Of a stretch of 30,437 nt of DNA, positions 1-7,900 are shown in pieces. The stretch's first letter is position 1. Each line of letters starts with the position of its first letter. The stretch is from NCBI GenBank assembly GCA_050747865.1, contig JBOGJI010000116.1, positions 1-30,437 on the forward strand, read 5' to 3'. The position numbers and the translations under genes are program-made. The stretch is from JBOGJI01 sp050747865 (GTDB lineage Bacteria; Acidobacteriota; Thermoanaerobaculia; Multivoradales; JAHEKO01). A model generated the notes under the pieces. It saw nothing but the letters and a program-made list of their open reading frames with translations. It had not been told where the DNA came from and made no database searches.

Positions 1-49
1 GAGTGGCGGCGGGGGCCGGCTTCTATCGATCAGTCCCGGCCGTCGACGG

Positions 50-1276
50 CTAGGGGTTGTTGTTGGGGTGACCGAAGCAGAGCCCGAAGATGTCCTCGGA
101 CTCGCCGTTGGCCTCCGTGTTGCGGAAGCTGGGCGAGGTCATCTCCTGCCAGAAGACCCCCGTCGTGGGCGTCGGCGGTGAGCCACAGTTCACTATGCAC
201 CGCTTGTGGCTGTTGACGCCGTTGATGTGCGGCCCACCCGCATTGGCGGGGTCGGTGTTGCTGTTCCCATCGGTGTCGGGGATCTCGGTCGCCGGACCGC
301 GCCAGCTCAGGAACCAGCCGCCGCCGCTCGAGCCGCCGGTGAGATCGCTGCCGATGATCTTCGACCACTGGCCGCCGCCCACGAAGTGCCAGTCATACCA
401 CTCCACGCTCGCCGTCTGCTGGATGGTGTTGCCGACGAACGGCGAGCCCTGCGGGTAGCCGAAGGTGATCTCCGGGACGTCGTTCCAGTTCCAGGCGCGC
501 CCAGCCCAGCCGGTCACGTTGCCGATCTTGTTCGCGATCGTCGTGCCGGTGTTCGGCGTGACGATGCAGGCGTAGTCGTAGTCGGGATCGCCGGCGTTGT
601 GCCACGGGCCCGACGTCCACGCCTGCGCCCACGCCCAGCAGCCGCGGTCGGGATTTGGGCCGGTGGGGTTGTTGAAGTAGGACGGGCAGAACAGGAAGTT
701 GCTGTGGAAGCTGCCGGAGCCGTTGCTCACGCAGTGGCCGGCGGTGGCGATGGTGCTGCGATTGATGACCGTGGCCGAGCAGACGAAGTTGCCGCCGCCG
801 GCGCCGGAGAAGAACAGCTTGCCGTGGACCGAGCGCGGGAAGGGCAGGTACTTGCCCTGCATCGTCCAGCGCTGGAACGGACCGTAGGGCCCGGTCTGCG
901 GGTTCGTCGGCGGGGTGCCGTGGTCCTGGGGCTCTCCGAACTGCCCGAAGAGCGCGGCCTCTTCTCTCGTGAACGTCTGCACGTGCGGGACGTATTCTCC
1001 CCCGCCGGGCGGATGGCCGTTGACGAGACCGGGCTCGCCGCCGAAGGCCTGGGGCTCGGTCGCCTGCCGCGCGAAATCGTCCTCGGTGACGAGGACGGCC
1101 GGCGTCGGCATCGGTTCCGCCGCGGCCATCCTCTCCGGCGTCCAATACGCCTCGATCGCCCGCGCCTCGCCTTCGCTCGGCCCGTACAGCGGCACCTCGC
1201 CGTCCTGCGCCCCGGCAACGCCGGCAGCGGTGACGAACAGGGCGGCGACGATCAGCCAGTTTGACTTCTTGCTCAT
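50..1276 (-). CDS. secreted trypsin-like serine protease
   Basis: Predicted exported peptidase of the chymotrypsin/trypsin fold, 408 aa. The start at 1276 is chosen because AGAAGGGAG lies just upstream and because a signal peptide begins there: MSKK, a hydrophobic stretch, then an AGA-Q cleavage site near residue 24. The catalytic triad is visible: His181 in TAGHC, Asp234 in DYDYACIV and Ser317 in GGSSGGGW. Cysteines at about 166 and 182 flank the His region and could form a disulfide. Residues 25-140 are a Pro/Gly/Glu-rich linker or propeptide. The GGSSGG serine motif replaces classical GDSGG and is common in bacterial trypsin-like and V8-like enzymes. It is last in the minus-strand series wecB, lipoprotein, protease, about 150 bases after the lipoprotein gene, so it may have its own promoter. 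The substrate is unknown. An open reading extension to 1339 is possible but lacks the signal-peptide logic. Confidence 0.88.
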   Translation of the reverse strand: MSKKSNWLIVAALFVTAAGVAGAQDGEVPLYGPSEGEARAIEAYWTPERMAAAEPMPTPAVLVTEDDFARQATEPQAFGGEPGLVNGHPPGGGEYVPHVQTFTREEAALFGQFGEPQDHGTPPTNPQTGPYGPFQRWTMQGKYLPFPRSVHGKLFFSGAGGGNFVCSATVINRSTIATAGHCVSNGSGSFHSNFLFCPSYFNNPTGPNPDRGCWAWAQAWTSGPWHNAGDPDYDYACIVTPNTGTTIANKIGNVTGWAGRAWNWNDVPEITFGYPQGSPFVGNTIQQTASVEWYDWHFVGGGQWSKIIGSDLTGGSSGGGWFLSWRGPATEIPDTDGNSNTDPANAGGPHINGVNSHKRCIVNCGSPPTPTTGVFWQEMTSPSFRNTEANGESEDIFGLCFGHPNNNP

Positions 1277-1425
1277 GATGGTCTCCCTTCTAACTCGCAA
1301 TCGTTCCTCGTCGTGTGCAGTACTGCTGCTTTCATCCACTAAATACGAAAAAGCGGAGCCAAGCGGGTCACAGGCCGGCTTGACCGGCGTCCGAGCGGGC
1401 CGATACCGCCGGCGGCGGTGCAGCC

Positions 1426-2067
1426 CTAACGCTCCGCGGAAAGCTCGATTTCGGCAAGGATGCGCTCGCCCTCCGGCCCCAGGGGGGTCATCCGGTAGAC
1501 GAACGAACCCGCCGCCACGTAGTAGAAGGCGTTCGGCGCCATCTGCGCCGAGCCGGCGAGCAGCCGGCCATCGCGCCCCGCCACGGTAGCGGGCGACAGC
1601 GACCAGCGGCCCGCTTCCTCGCGCACCCCGGTGCCGTCGAGCCAGGCGTCGAGGGACAGCCCCTCGCGGTTGTCGTAGATGTCGACGGCGAACGCCGGCG
1701 GCTCGAGGCCGGCCGTCGGCGAGCCCGGGTCTCGCGGCTCACCGAACGCCAGGCGGTGGGCCGGCGCAGGAATGGGCTCCCCGACCGGGGTCAGCTGCAC
1801 GTAGGAAGACGGGACGCGCACGACCAGCCCGTATTCGTCGAAGCGCTGGCTCTTCCAGCTCTCGCTGCCGGTCGGAGGCGCGCCGGAGGTGCCGCCTTGC
1901 CCGGGAGACGCCCCCTCCGCCGTTCCCGCGCCGGGCTCGGCCGGCTCCACGACCCGCTCCTCCGCCGATCCCGAGGCCGATCCGTCGTCCTGTGTCGAAG
2001 TCGAGCCGCAGGCGCCGAGGGCGACGACGCACAGGGCTCCAAGGCCGTACGCGAGCCGGTACAACAT
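1426..2067 (-). CDS. putative lipoprotein of unknown function
   Basis: 213-aa protein. The start at 2067 is supported by GGGAGGAG upstream and by a lipoprotein signal: MLYR, a hydrophobic core, then the lipobox ALGAC with Cys20 as the lipidation site. A Gly/Ser/Pro/Glu-rich linker (about residues 21-70) leads to a compact C-terminal domain (about 75-213) rich in beta-type sequence, with an aromatic patch (AFYYVAAGSFVYRM) and an acidic C-terminal helix. I recognise no family, so no function is proposed beyond an envelope-anchored protein. It lies 70 bases downstream of wecB on the same strand and could be co-transcribed with it. A longer in-frame reading from 2136 would bury the lipobox and is rejected. 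Confidence 0.75.
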   Translation of the reverse strand: MLYRLAYGLGALCVVALGACGSTSTQDDGSASGSAEERVVEPAEPGAGTAEGASPGQGGTSGAPPTGSESWKSQRFDEYGLVVRVPSSYVQLTPVGEPIPAPAHRLAFGEPRDPGSPTAGLEPPAFAVDIYDNREGLSLDAWLDGTGVREEAGRWSLSPATVAGRDGRLLAGSAQMAPNAFYYVAAGSFVYRMTPLGPEGERILAEIELSAER

Positions 2068-2137
2068 GATGCTCCTCCCGGTCCGTCCGCCGGCCAAGCT
2101 TCGCAAGCCGCGAGGCCGCCGCGGACAGGCGGTCATG

Positions 2138-3244
2138 CTACAACGACTCCCAGGAGTCCCCGGCGAGGATGGCGGCGATGCGCTCGGCGGCGCGGCCGTC
2201 GCCGTAGGGGTTGGCCGCGGCCGCCATCGCGGCGTGGGCCGCCGGATCGGTCAGCAGCTCCGTGGCGGCGGTGACGATGGCCTCGCGGTCGACGCCGACG
2301 AGGCGCGCGACGCCGGCGTCCACGCCTTCCGGGCGCTCCGTCTTCTCGCGCAGGACGAGTACCGGGGTCGCGAAGGTCGGCGCCTCCTCCTGGATGCCGC
2401 CGCTGTCGGTGAGCACTAGGCGGGCGCGCATGAGGCGGCGCACCAGCTCGCGGTAGTCGAGGGGGTCGTGCAGCTCGACGTTCGGCAGGCCGCTCAGCAT
2501 CTCGCGCGCCGGCTCGCGCACCTGCGGGTTGGGGTGCACCGGGTAGACCCAGCGCAGCCGCGGGAAGCGCCCCGCCAGCTCGGCCACCGCGGCGAAGATC
2601 CCGCGGATGGGCCGGCCGAAGCTCTCCCGCCGGTGCACCGTGACCAGGACCTCGTCCTCGCGCCGCACCTCGCCCAGCGAGGCGGCAACCGAGCGCAGCG
2701 CGTCGACCACGGTGTTGCCGGTGAGGAACACGCGGCCGGCGTCGATCCCCTCGGAAAGCAGCGTGTCGCGCGCTCGCGCCGTGGGCGCAAACAGGACGTC
2801 GGCCACGACGTCGATCAGCCGGCGGTTGGCCTCCTCGGGAAACGGCCTGCCGAGGTCGCCGGTGCGCAGCCCGGCCTCGACGTGGCCGATCCGCACCCGG
2901 GCGTGGAAGGCGGCCAGGCTCGCCGCGAGGGCCGTGGTGGTGTCGCCCTGCACCAGCAGCCAGTCGGGACGCGCGCGATCGAGCACGCCGTCGATCGCCG
3001 CCACCGCACGGGAGGTCAGGTCGTTCAGCCGCTGCTCCGGCTCCATAAGGTCGAGGTCGATATCGGGCGCGAGGGCAAACAGCTCCTCCACCTGGTCGAC
3101 CATCTCGCGGTGCTGCGCCGTCGTGCAGACGACCGTCTCGAAATGCTCGCCGCGTGCCCGCAGCGCCGCCACAACCGGCGCCATCTTGATCGCCTCCGGC
3201 CGCGTGCCGTAGACGACCAGGACCCGGGCGCGCCGAGAGCTCAC
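2138..3244 (-). CDS. wecB: UDP-N-acetylglucosamine 2-epimerase (non-hydrolysing)
   Basis: Interconverts UDP-GlcNAc and UDP-ManNAc in the cytosol, giving ManNAc-type precursor for surface polysaccharide. At 368 aa it matches the family length. Visible hallmarks are GTRPEAIKMAPVV at 13-25, VQGDTTT with Asp101, GHVEAGLRTGD with Glu123, FPEEANR with Glu137, VTVHRRES with His204, and the UDP-binding stretch TDSGGIQEEAPTF at 279-291. These correspond to the Asp/Glu/Glu/His catalytic set known for E. coli WecB. The start is GTG at 3244, preceded by GAGG at good spacing. A stronger AGGAGG further up points instead to an out-of-frame ATG at 3258 (see the separate entry). The family assignment is firm. 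The role in the glycan locus to the right is inferred, since the TA island separates them. Confidence 0.95.
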   Translation of the reverse strand: MSSRRARVLVVYGTRPEAIKMAPVVAALRARGEHFETVVCTTAQHREMVDQVEELFALAPDIDLDLMEPEQRLNDLTSRAVAAIDGVLDRARPDWLLVQGDTTTALAASLAAFHARVRIGHVEAGLRTGDLGRPFPEEANRRLIDVVADVLFAPTARARDTLLSEGIDAGRVFLTGNTVVDALRSVAASLGEVRREDEVLVTVHRRESFGRPIRGIFAAVAELAGRFPRLRWVYPVHPNPQVREPAREMLSGLPNVELHDPLDYRELVRRLMRARLVLTDSGGIQEEAPTFATPVLVLREKTERPEGVDAGVARLVGVDREAIVTAATELLTDPAAHAAMAAAANPYGDGRAAERIAAILAGDSWESL

Positions 3245-3268
3245 CGACGAGACCTCATGGGACCTCCT
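3241..3268 (-). promoter_or_regulatory. strong SD with a 5-codon mini-ORF overlapping the wecB start
   Basis: Reading leftwards, AGGAGG (3268-3263) is followed four bases later by ATG (3258-3256), which opens M-R-S-R-R and stops at TGA (3243-3241). That TGA overlaps the wecB GTG (3244-3242) as GTGA. The best Shine-Dalgarno in the area therefore serves a tiny ORF whose stop couples to the wecB start. It could be a translational-coupling leader or a remnant of an older N-terminus. Confidence 0.4.
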
Positions 3269-3316
3269 CGCGACGTTGCCTTCCGGTATCGCGTCCAGGG
3301 ATGCGGTCGGTGAAGG

Positions 3317-3493
3317 TCACGCGCCGCCGTCGTAGAGGTACCGATCGTGCTCGGCGGCGAGGTCCTCCTCAGCAGGTCCCGCGTACCGAGGGACCTGCGC
3401 GAAGAGCGGATCGTCCTCTGGCCGCTGGCCGCGCGCTCGCTCCTGAACGCAGAGCTTGAGATCCTCGGGGAGCATCACAGTGGTGCGTGTCAT
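3317..3493 (-). pseudogene. orphan antitoxin with an internal deletion
   Basis: The 58-codon frame begins MTRTTVMLPEDLK, the classic start of a ribbon-helix-helix antitoxin. It ends with DPLFAQVPRYAGP and DLAAEHDRYLYDGG, the usual C-terminal toxin-binding tail of VapB-like antitoxins that pair with PIN toxins. What normally lies between, the rest of the first helix and the second helix of the DNA-binding domain (about 20-25 residues), is missing: VQERARGQRPED joins the two halves directly. No PIN toxin follows; wecB begins 72 bases downstream. I read it as a decayed or in-frame-deleted antitoxin. The alternative is a short functional peptide that still neutralises a toxin encoded elsewhere. 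No frameshift is needed to read it. Confidence 0.6.
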
Positions 3494-3558
3494 ATGCGGC
3501 CTCTAGTTCTGACTGCATCATGGCATAACCCTAACCTAGCGCTGGCCGGGGCGAGTGA

Positions 3559-3587
3559 TTGACGATCGCGGCTCTCGCGCGTATTAT
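3559..3587 (+). promoter_or_regulatory. promoter of the phd-relE operon
   Basis: TTGACG (3559-3564) is separated by exactly 17 bases from TATTAT (3582-3587). The expected transcription start is about 3594, only about five bases before the ATG at 3599, so the message would have almost no leader. Confidence 0.7.
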
Positions 3588-3619
3588 ACGTAGGGACGAT
3601 GGCCAAAGACACGTATACG
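3580..3619. promoter_or_regulatory. paired operator palindromes for the Phd antitoxin
   Basis: CGTATTATACG (3580-3590) is an 11-base palindrome covering the -10 box. CGTATACG (3612-3619), just inside the phd coding region, is an 8-base palindrome built from the same CGTAT/ATACG half-sites. Their centres are about 30.5 bp apart, close to three helical turns, so both would face the same side of the DNA. Autorepression by antitoxin or antitoxin-toxin complex is known for Phd/YefM systems; binding here is inferred. Confidence 0.55.
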
Positions 3620-3853
3620 ATCTCCGCGGCGCAGAGCCAGTTGCCCCGCCTGGTTCGCGAGGCGGAGAAGGGCCGGCCCATCGCGATCAGGAGACGCGAT
3701 GAGACCGTGGCCTACATCGTTTCGCAGGAACGACTGGAGGCGATGGTGGAGACGATGGAGCTTCTCGCCAATCCCGAGGCGAGGAAGGCTCTCGAGGACC
3801 ATCGCGCCGGGAAGACCCGCTTCCTCCCCCTTTCGGCACTCGACGACCGGTGA
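3599..3853 (+). CDS. Phd/YefM-family antitoxin
   Basis: 84-aa antitoxin of a type II TA pair. The N-terminal half shows the Phd/YefM pattern: TYTISAAQSQLPRLVREAE, then a basic beta-hairpin RPIAIRRRDETVAYIVS followed by the ERLEAM helix. This half dimerises and binds operator DNA. The C-terminal half (about 55-84, with LPLSALDDR at the end) would be the flexible toxin-binding tail. ATG at 3599 follows the promoter very closely, with only a weak AGGGA before it. The stop overlaps the start of the RelE-like toxin by four bases (GTGA), which fits translational coupling. Operator-like palindromes over the -10 box and in the first codons suggest autoregulation. Confidence 0.88.
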   Translation: MAKDTYTISAAQSQLPRLVREAEKGRPIAIRRRDETVAYIVSQERLEAMVETMELLANPEARKALEDHRAGKTRFLPLSALDDR

Positions 3854-4131
3854 ACGTCGAGATCTCGGAGCAGGTTGCCGAGTTCGTGCGGCGCCTCCCT
3901 CCGGAGCCACGCCGCCGCATCCGACGCGCTCTCCGCGATTTGGCCCGCGAGCGAGGAGACATCAAGCCGCTCGAGGGGCCTCTGGAGGGGTACTGCCGGC
4001 TCCGCATCGGCGCGTACCGCATCGTCTTCAGCTACGCGCCCCAGCAGACCATCCAATGTGTCTTCGCCGAGCGCAGGAGCCTCGTCTACGAGCTGCTTCT
4101 CAGCTTCCTCGAGTCCCACCTGCCGCGGTAA
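3850..4131 (+). CDS. RelE/ParE-family toxin
   Basis: 93-aa toxin paired with the upstream antitoxin. It starts at GTG 3850, four bases inside the antitoxin stop. The fold signature is the central EGYCRLRIGAYRIVFSY segment (47-61), with basic residues Arg50, Arg52 and Arg57, followed by the beta-strand and helix VFAERRSLVYELL. RelE-type members cleave mRNA in the ribosomal A site; ParE-type members poison gyrase. Sequence alone does not decide which applies. The basic N-terminal helix (RRLPPEPRRRIRRALRDL) is typical of the RelE group. Its stop at 4131 is only seven bases before one copy of a 43-bp repeat. Confidence 0.87.
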   Translation: MNVEISEQVAEFVRRLPPEPRRRIRRALRDLARERGDIKPLEGPLEGYCRLRIGAYRIVFSYAPQQTIQCVFAERRSLVYELLLSFLESHLPR

Positions 4132-4138
4132 GAGCCTG

Positions 4139-4181
4139 TGACCGCCGTGACGCCAACGCGAGTCCTCCTTGCGGGAGCGCC
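4139..4181 (+). repeat. 43-bp direct repeat, copy 1 (truncated 5' end of the 4953 gene)
   Basis: Identical over 43 bases to 4954-4996. This copy holds the first codons of the pyruvyltransferase fusion gene but with GTG instead of ATG, and reads out of register into vapC DNA after 14 codons. The two copies bracket the VapBC module. Confidence 0.9.
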
Positions 4182-4193
4182 TCTGCGAGACAG

Positions 4194-4601
4194 TCAGAGG
4201 AACGGGTTGATCACTCGCACGCCGTCGTAGTCCTGCCCATGGCTCAGATCCTCGGAAAGCACCGTGTCGCATCTGAGGCAGCGCGCGGCTTCCAGGATCG
4301 CGGCGTCCCAGTACGACAGCCGAAAGCGTTCGCGGGTCTCGAATGCAGCCTGCAAGACCTCGACCGAGAGCTCCTGAACCGGGAAGCGCAGGAACGACTT
4401 CACGAGGCGGACGGCCTGGTTGTGCCGTAGTCGATCGGGGCGGCCCTCACGTGTCGCCTGGACATAGAACTCCTGCAGTACCTGAACCGAGAGCGCCAGG
4501 TCCCGGCTCGTCAGGATCTCCCTCGCCCGTTCGGCCTTGGTCGCCTCGTCTGGATCGGTCGACTGGGAGTAGAGGAGGACGTTGGTGTCAACGAACCGCA
4601 C
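4194..4601 (-). CDS. vapC: VapC PIN-domain toxin
   Basis: 135-aa PIN-domain ribonuclease, toxin of the VapBC pair. The start is GTG at 4601, overlapping the vapB stop by 14 bases; the longer frame upstream is a reading of vapB in another phase. The acidic active-site set is complete: Asp in RFVDTNVLLYS (residue 5), Glu in VLQEFYVQ, Asp in SYWDAAILEAA, and the acidic pair in VLSEDLSHGQ. VapC toxins typically cut tRNA or rRNA when the antitoxin is degraded. A small inverted repeat CCTCTG/CAGAGG (4180-4200) covers the stop codon and may act as a weak terminator. The whole module lies between the 43-bp repeats. Confidence 0.9.
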   Translation of the reverse strand: MRFVDTNVLLYSQSTDPDEATKAERAREILTSRDLALSVQVLQEFYVQATREGRPDRLRHNQAVRLVKSFLRFPVQELSVEVLQAAFETRERFRLSYWDAAILEAARCLRCDTVLSEDLSHGQDYDGVRVINPFL

Positions 4602-4830
4602 GCTCGTGGATCTCGTCGCGGCTGAGGCGGTCGCCTCCCCGGAAATGCTCGATCTCGTCCTGGACTTGCCGCTGCAGGGCCTCGAGACGCTCAAACTCCC
4701 GCTCGCGCCGAGACAGAGAGCGGAGGAACTCGGTCACCATGGCGCTGACAGAGCTGTCGCGCCGGGCCGCCTGGATCCTCGCCTCCCGGTAGACCTCGTC
4801 GGGTACGGAAACGGTGACGTTCTTCACCAC
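4588..4830 (-). CDS. vapB: VapB ribbon-helix-helix antitoxin
   Basis: 80-aa antitoxin. The start is taken as the first of two GTG codons (4830), giving M-V-K-N-V-T-V-S-V-P-D, the usual opening of ribbon-helix-helix VapB proteins; 4827 is equally possible. The helix pair DEVYREARIQAARRD and VSAMVTEFLRSL follows, then a charged coiled-coil tail (REREFERLEALQRQVQDEIE) that would contact VapC. A -10-like TATGTT ends only three bases before the GTG, so translation may be leaderless. The stop overlaps vapC by 14 bases. Confidence 0.87.
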   Translation of the reverse strand: MVKNVTVSVPDEVYREARIQAARRDSSVSAMVTEFLRSLSRREREFERLEALQRQVQDEIEHFRGGDRLSRDEIHERAVR

Positions 4831-4833
4831 CCC

Positions 4834-4842
4834 AACATAGCA
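4834..4842 (-). promoter_or_regulatory. extended -10 upstream of vapB
   Basis: On the minus strand TGCTATGTT (4842-4834) resembles an extended -10 element (TGn plus TATGTT). No good -35 is visible. The box ends three bases before GTG 4830 and six before GTG 4827. Confidence 0.4.
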
Positions 4843-4952
4843 CAGTCTCACAAGATATGTGGTGCACAGCTGCTCCAGGGCCCAGGTGGCGGGAGGAGAC
4901 CGCGGCCGGTTCCCGATGATCGGCCTGCGACGGACGCCTGCGCGACGGTACT

Positions 4953-7900
4953 ATGACCGCCGTGACGCCAACGCGAGTCCTCCTTGCGGGAGCGCCGACA
5001 GGGTGCTGGACGAATCTGGGAGACGAGGCGATCCTGGCGGGGATGGCGGGCGCGCTGCGCGCCGCCTGGCCCGACGCGGCGCTGGCCGTGGTGTCCAGCA
5101 ACCCGGAGGGGTTTCTCGATCGATACGGCTGCGAGGCGGTGCCGTTCCGGGAGGTCGAGCGCCTCGCCGAGGCCGTGGCCGGCGCCGATCTGGTGCTGCT
5201 CGGCGGCGGCTCGATCTTCTTCGACTACTGGGGGTGCGATCCGGGAACGACGTTGACCCCCGGACACCAGGGACTCTCCCTGTGGGCCGGGATCGCCCTG
5301 CTGGCGGCCGCCAACGAGCGGCCCCTGATGGTCTACGGCGCCGGGGTCGGGCCGCTGCGCAGCGCCGAGGGGAGACTGCTCGCCGGTGCGGTCTTCGAGC
5401 TGGCGCAAGCCGCGTGCCTGCGCGACCATGGATCGCTCCGCGCGCTCGATGCGCTCGGGCTCGAAGGGGTCGCGGCCGAGGTCACCGGCGACGCGGCGCT
5501 GGGTGTGCGCCTGCCGCAGGGGCCGGCCCTCGAGCTCCCCCGCCCCTGGCTCGGCGTCGCCCTGCGGCAGTGGGAGGACAACGCGGAGCCCGAGCGGTGG
5601 CAGGCCGCGACCGCGGCGGCGCTCGACGAGCACCTGGAGAGGTGCGGCGGCACCGTCCTGATGGTGCCCTGTCACCGCGCCGTGAGCTGGCCGCTGACCG
5701 ACGACGCCGGCGCCGGCGAAGCGGTGCGCGCGCGGATGGCGCACCGCGATCGCGTCCATTCCGTGGACGTCGATCTGCCCTGGGCGGAGCGGGCCGCCCT
5801 GCTGGCGCGCTGCGACCTGGTGCTGGCCATGCGCTACCACGCGGCGCTGTTCGCGCTGTCGGGAGGCGTGCCCACCGTGGCGCTGAGCTACGACCCGAAG
5901 GTGGCGAGCCTGATGGCCGAGTGCGGGCTCGAGGACTTCAACGTGCCGCTGGAGAGAACCCGGGGCGAAGATGTCGCGCGGCTCCTAGAGCGCGCAAGGC
6001 GGGAGCAGGTCGCGGTGGCCGCTACGGCGCAACGCGGCGTCGCCGCCCTGCGCGAGCGGGAGCGGGGGAGCATCGCGCGGGCGCGGGAGCTGGTCTCGGG
6101 TCCGGTCGAGCCGGGGGCCGGCGGTCGCGCCGTTCGGGGGCTGATCGAGCGGCTAGCCGACGACACTGGCGACCGCAGCACCACCGTGACCGAGGCGCTC
6201 CGGCGGCTGGCGAGCGGCATAGGGCCGGGGCACCGCACGGCGCGACCGGCCGGAAAACGGGTGGCGATCCTGACGAACCGGCTGCTCGACCGGGATACCG
6301 GCGCCCCCTGCTTCGGCGGCGCCGAGCGTTACGCCCTGGAGCTGGCGCGACTGCTGCGCGACCTCGGGCTCGAGCCGACGTTCTTCCAGCGGGAGGGCGC
6401 GTGGGGCGAGGGTGACTACTTCGGGTTCCCCGTCGTCGGCCTGCCGCGGGGCGAGCCCTTCTCGGAGTTCGAGCTTGGCGTCGGGGAGGCGTTCTTCGAG
6501 CGCACGCGGGACTTCGACCACGTCCTCTGCCTGATGCCCAACTACGCCTCCGGGCCGCTACGCGAGGACGCGCTGGTCGTCTGCCACGGCGTCTGGTGGG
6601 ACCACGACCTCTACCGCGACGGCTTCTGCATCCGCAGCCCCGAGTGGTACCAGCACCTCGAGCGCGTCTTCGCCCGGCCGCGCAAGGTGGTGAGCGTCGA
6701 CACCAACTCGATCAACGTCGTGCGGGCGCTGTTCCCGGCGGCCGCCGAGCGCATGACGCTGATCCCGAGCTGGGTCGACACCGAGCGCTTCCACCCGCCC
6801 GAGCGGCTGGCGGCGGACACACCCTTGGTCCTCTTCCCGCGCCGCGCCGACGTGGTCCGCGGCGCGCGGCTGATGGAGCCGATCCTGGAGCGCCTGCCGC
6901 AGGGCTGCCGCGTCCTGTGGGCGGGGGACGGGCACCCCGGGCTGGTCGCGGAGCTGCGCCGCCTCGCCGCCGGCGATCCCCGCTTCGAGCACCGGGCGGC
7001 GAGCTTCGACGAGATGCCCGAGCTCTACCGCGAGGCCGACATCTGCGTCATCCCGTCGGTGGGCAGCGAGGGCCAGAGCCTGGCCTGCCTGGAGGGCATG
7101 GCCAGCGGCTGCGCCGTGGTGGCGACCCGGGTCGGCGGGCTGCCGGAGCTGATCCGTGACGAGGTCGACGGCCTGCTCTGCGATCCCACGCCGGATTCGA
7201 TCGCCAGCGCCATCCGTCGCCTGCTCGACGACCCGGCCCTGCGCGAGCGGCTGCAACGCGAAGCGCGGGCCAGCGCCGAACGTCACTCGCTGGACAGGTG
7301 GCGGGCGCGTTGGACGGCGCTGTTGGCGGAGCTCGGATGGGCGTCCCGAGAGGCCGGCCCCGAGACCCCTTACGACATCGTCTGCTTCGCCATCATCAAC
7401 TGGGAGTTCCGTTGGCAGCGGCCGCAGCAGATGATGGCCCTGTGGGGCCGCCGCGGGCGGCGGGTCTTCTACCTGCGGATCAGCGACTTCCTGCCACCGG
7501 GCGGCGAGCCGGTGGCGATCGAGCCGCTGGCCGAGAACGTGTGGCAGGTGCGGATCGCCCTGCCCGTGGGGTTCTCCTTCTACAGCGGCGAGCACCCCGA
7601 GGGGTTCACCGCCGCGGGGCTCGAGGCCCTGCGCGCCCTGCGCGAGCGATTCGCGATCGACAATGCGGTGGCGGTGGTCGAGCTGGCGAGCTGGACGCCC
7701 CTGGCGCGCGCCGCGCGGGAGGCCTTCGGCTGGCCGATCGTCTACGACTGCATGGACGATTGGAAGACCTTCCCCGGCATCGGCCAGCAGCCGGCGCTGA
7801 TGGCGCGCGAGGAGGAGCTGGTCGCGACCGCCGACCTGATGGTGGTGTCGAGCGGCACCATCCAGGAGCGCTGGGCCGGGCGGCGGCCCGACGTCCTGCT

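Noticed and set aside
206..1264. 352-codon plus-strand open frame opposite the protease gene
   Set aside because: Its translation is Arg/Ala/Val-rich with no motifs, as expected for the antisense of a GC-rich gene; the minus-strand protease has signal peptide, triad and ribosome site.
1374..1388. GCCGG/CCGGC mini-hairpin after the lipoprotein gene
   Set aside because: Only five base pairs; such stems are frequent by chance in GC-rich DNA.
3347..3562. 71-codon plus-strand frame before phd
   Set aside because: It runs opposite the recognisable antitoxin remnant and has no motif or ribosome site.
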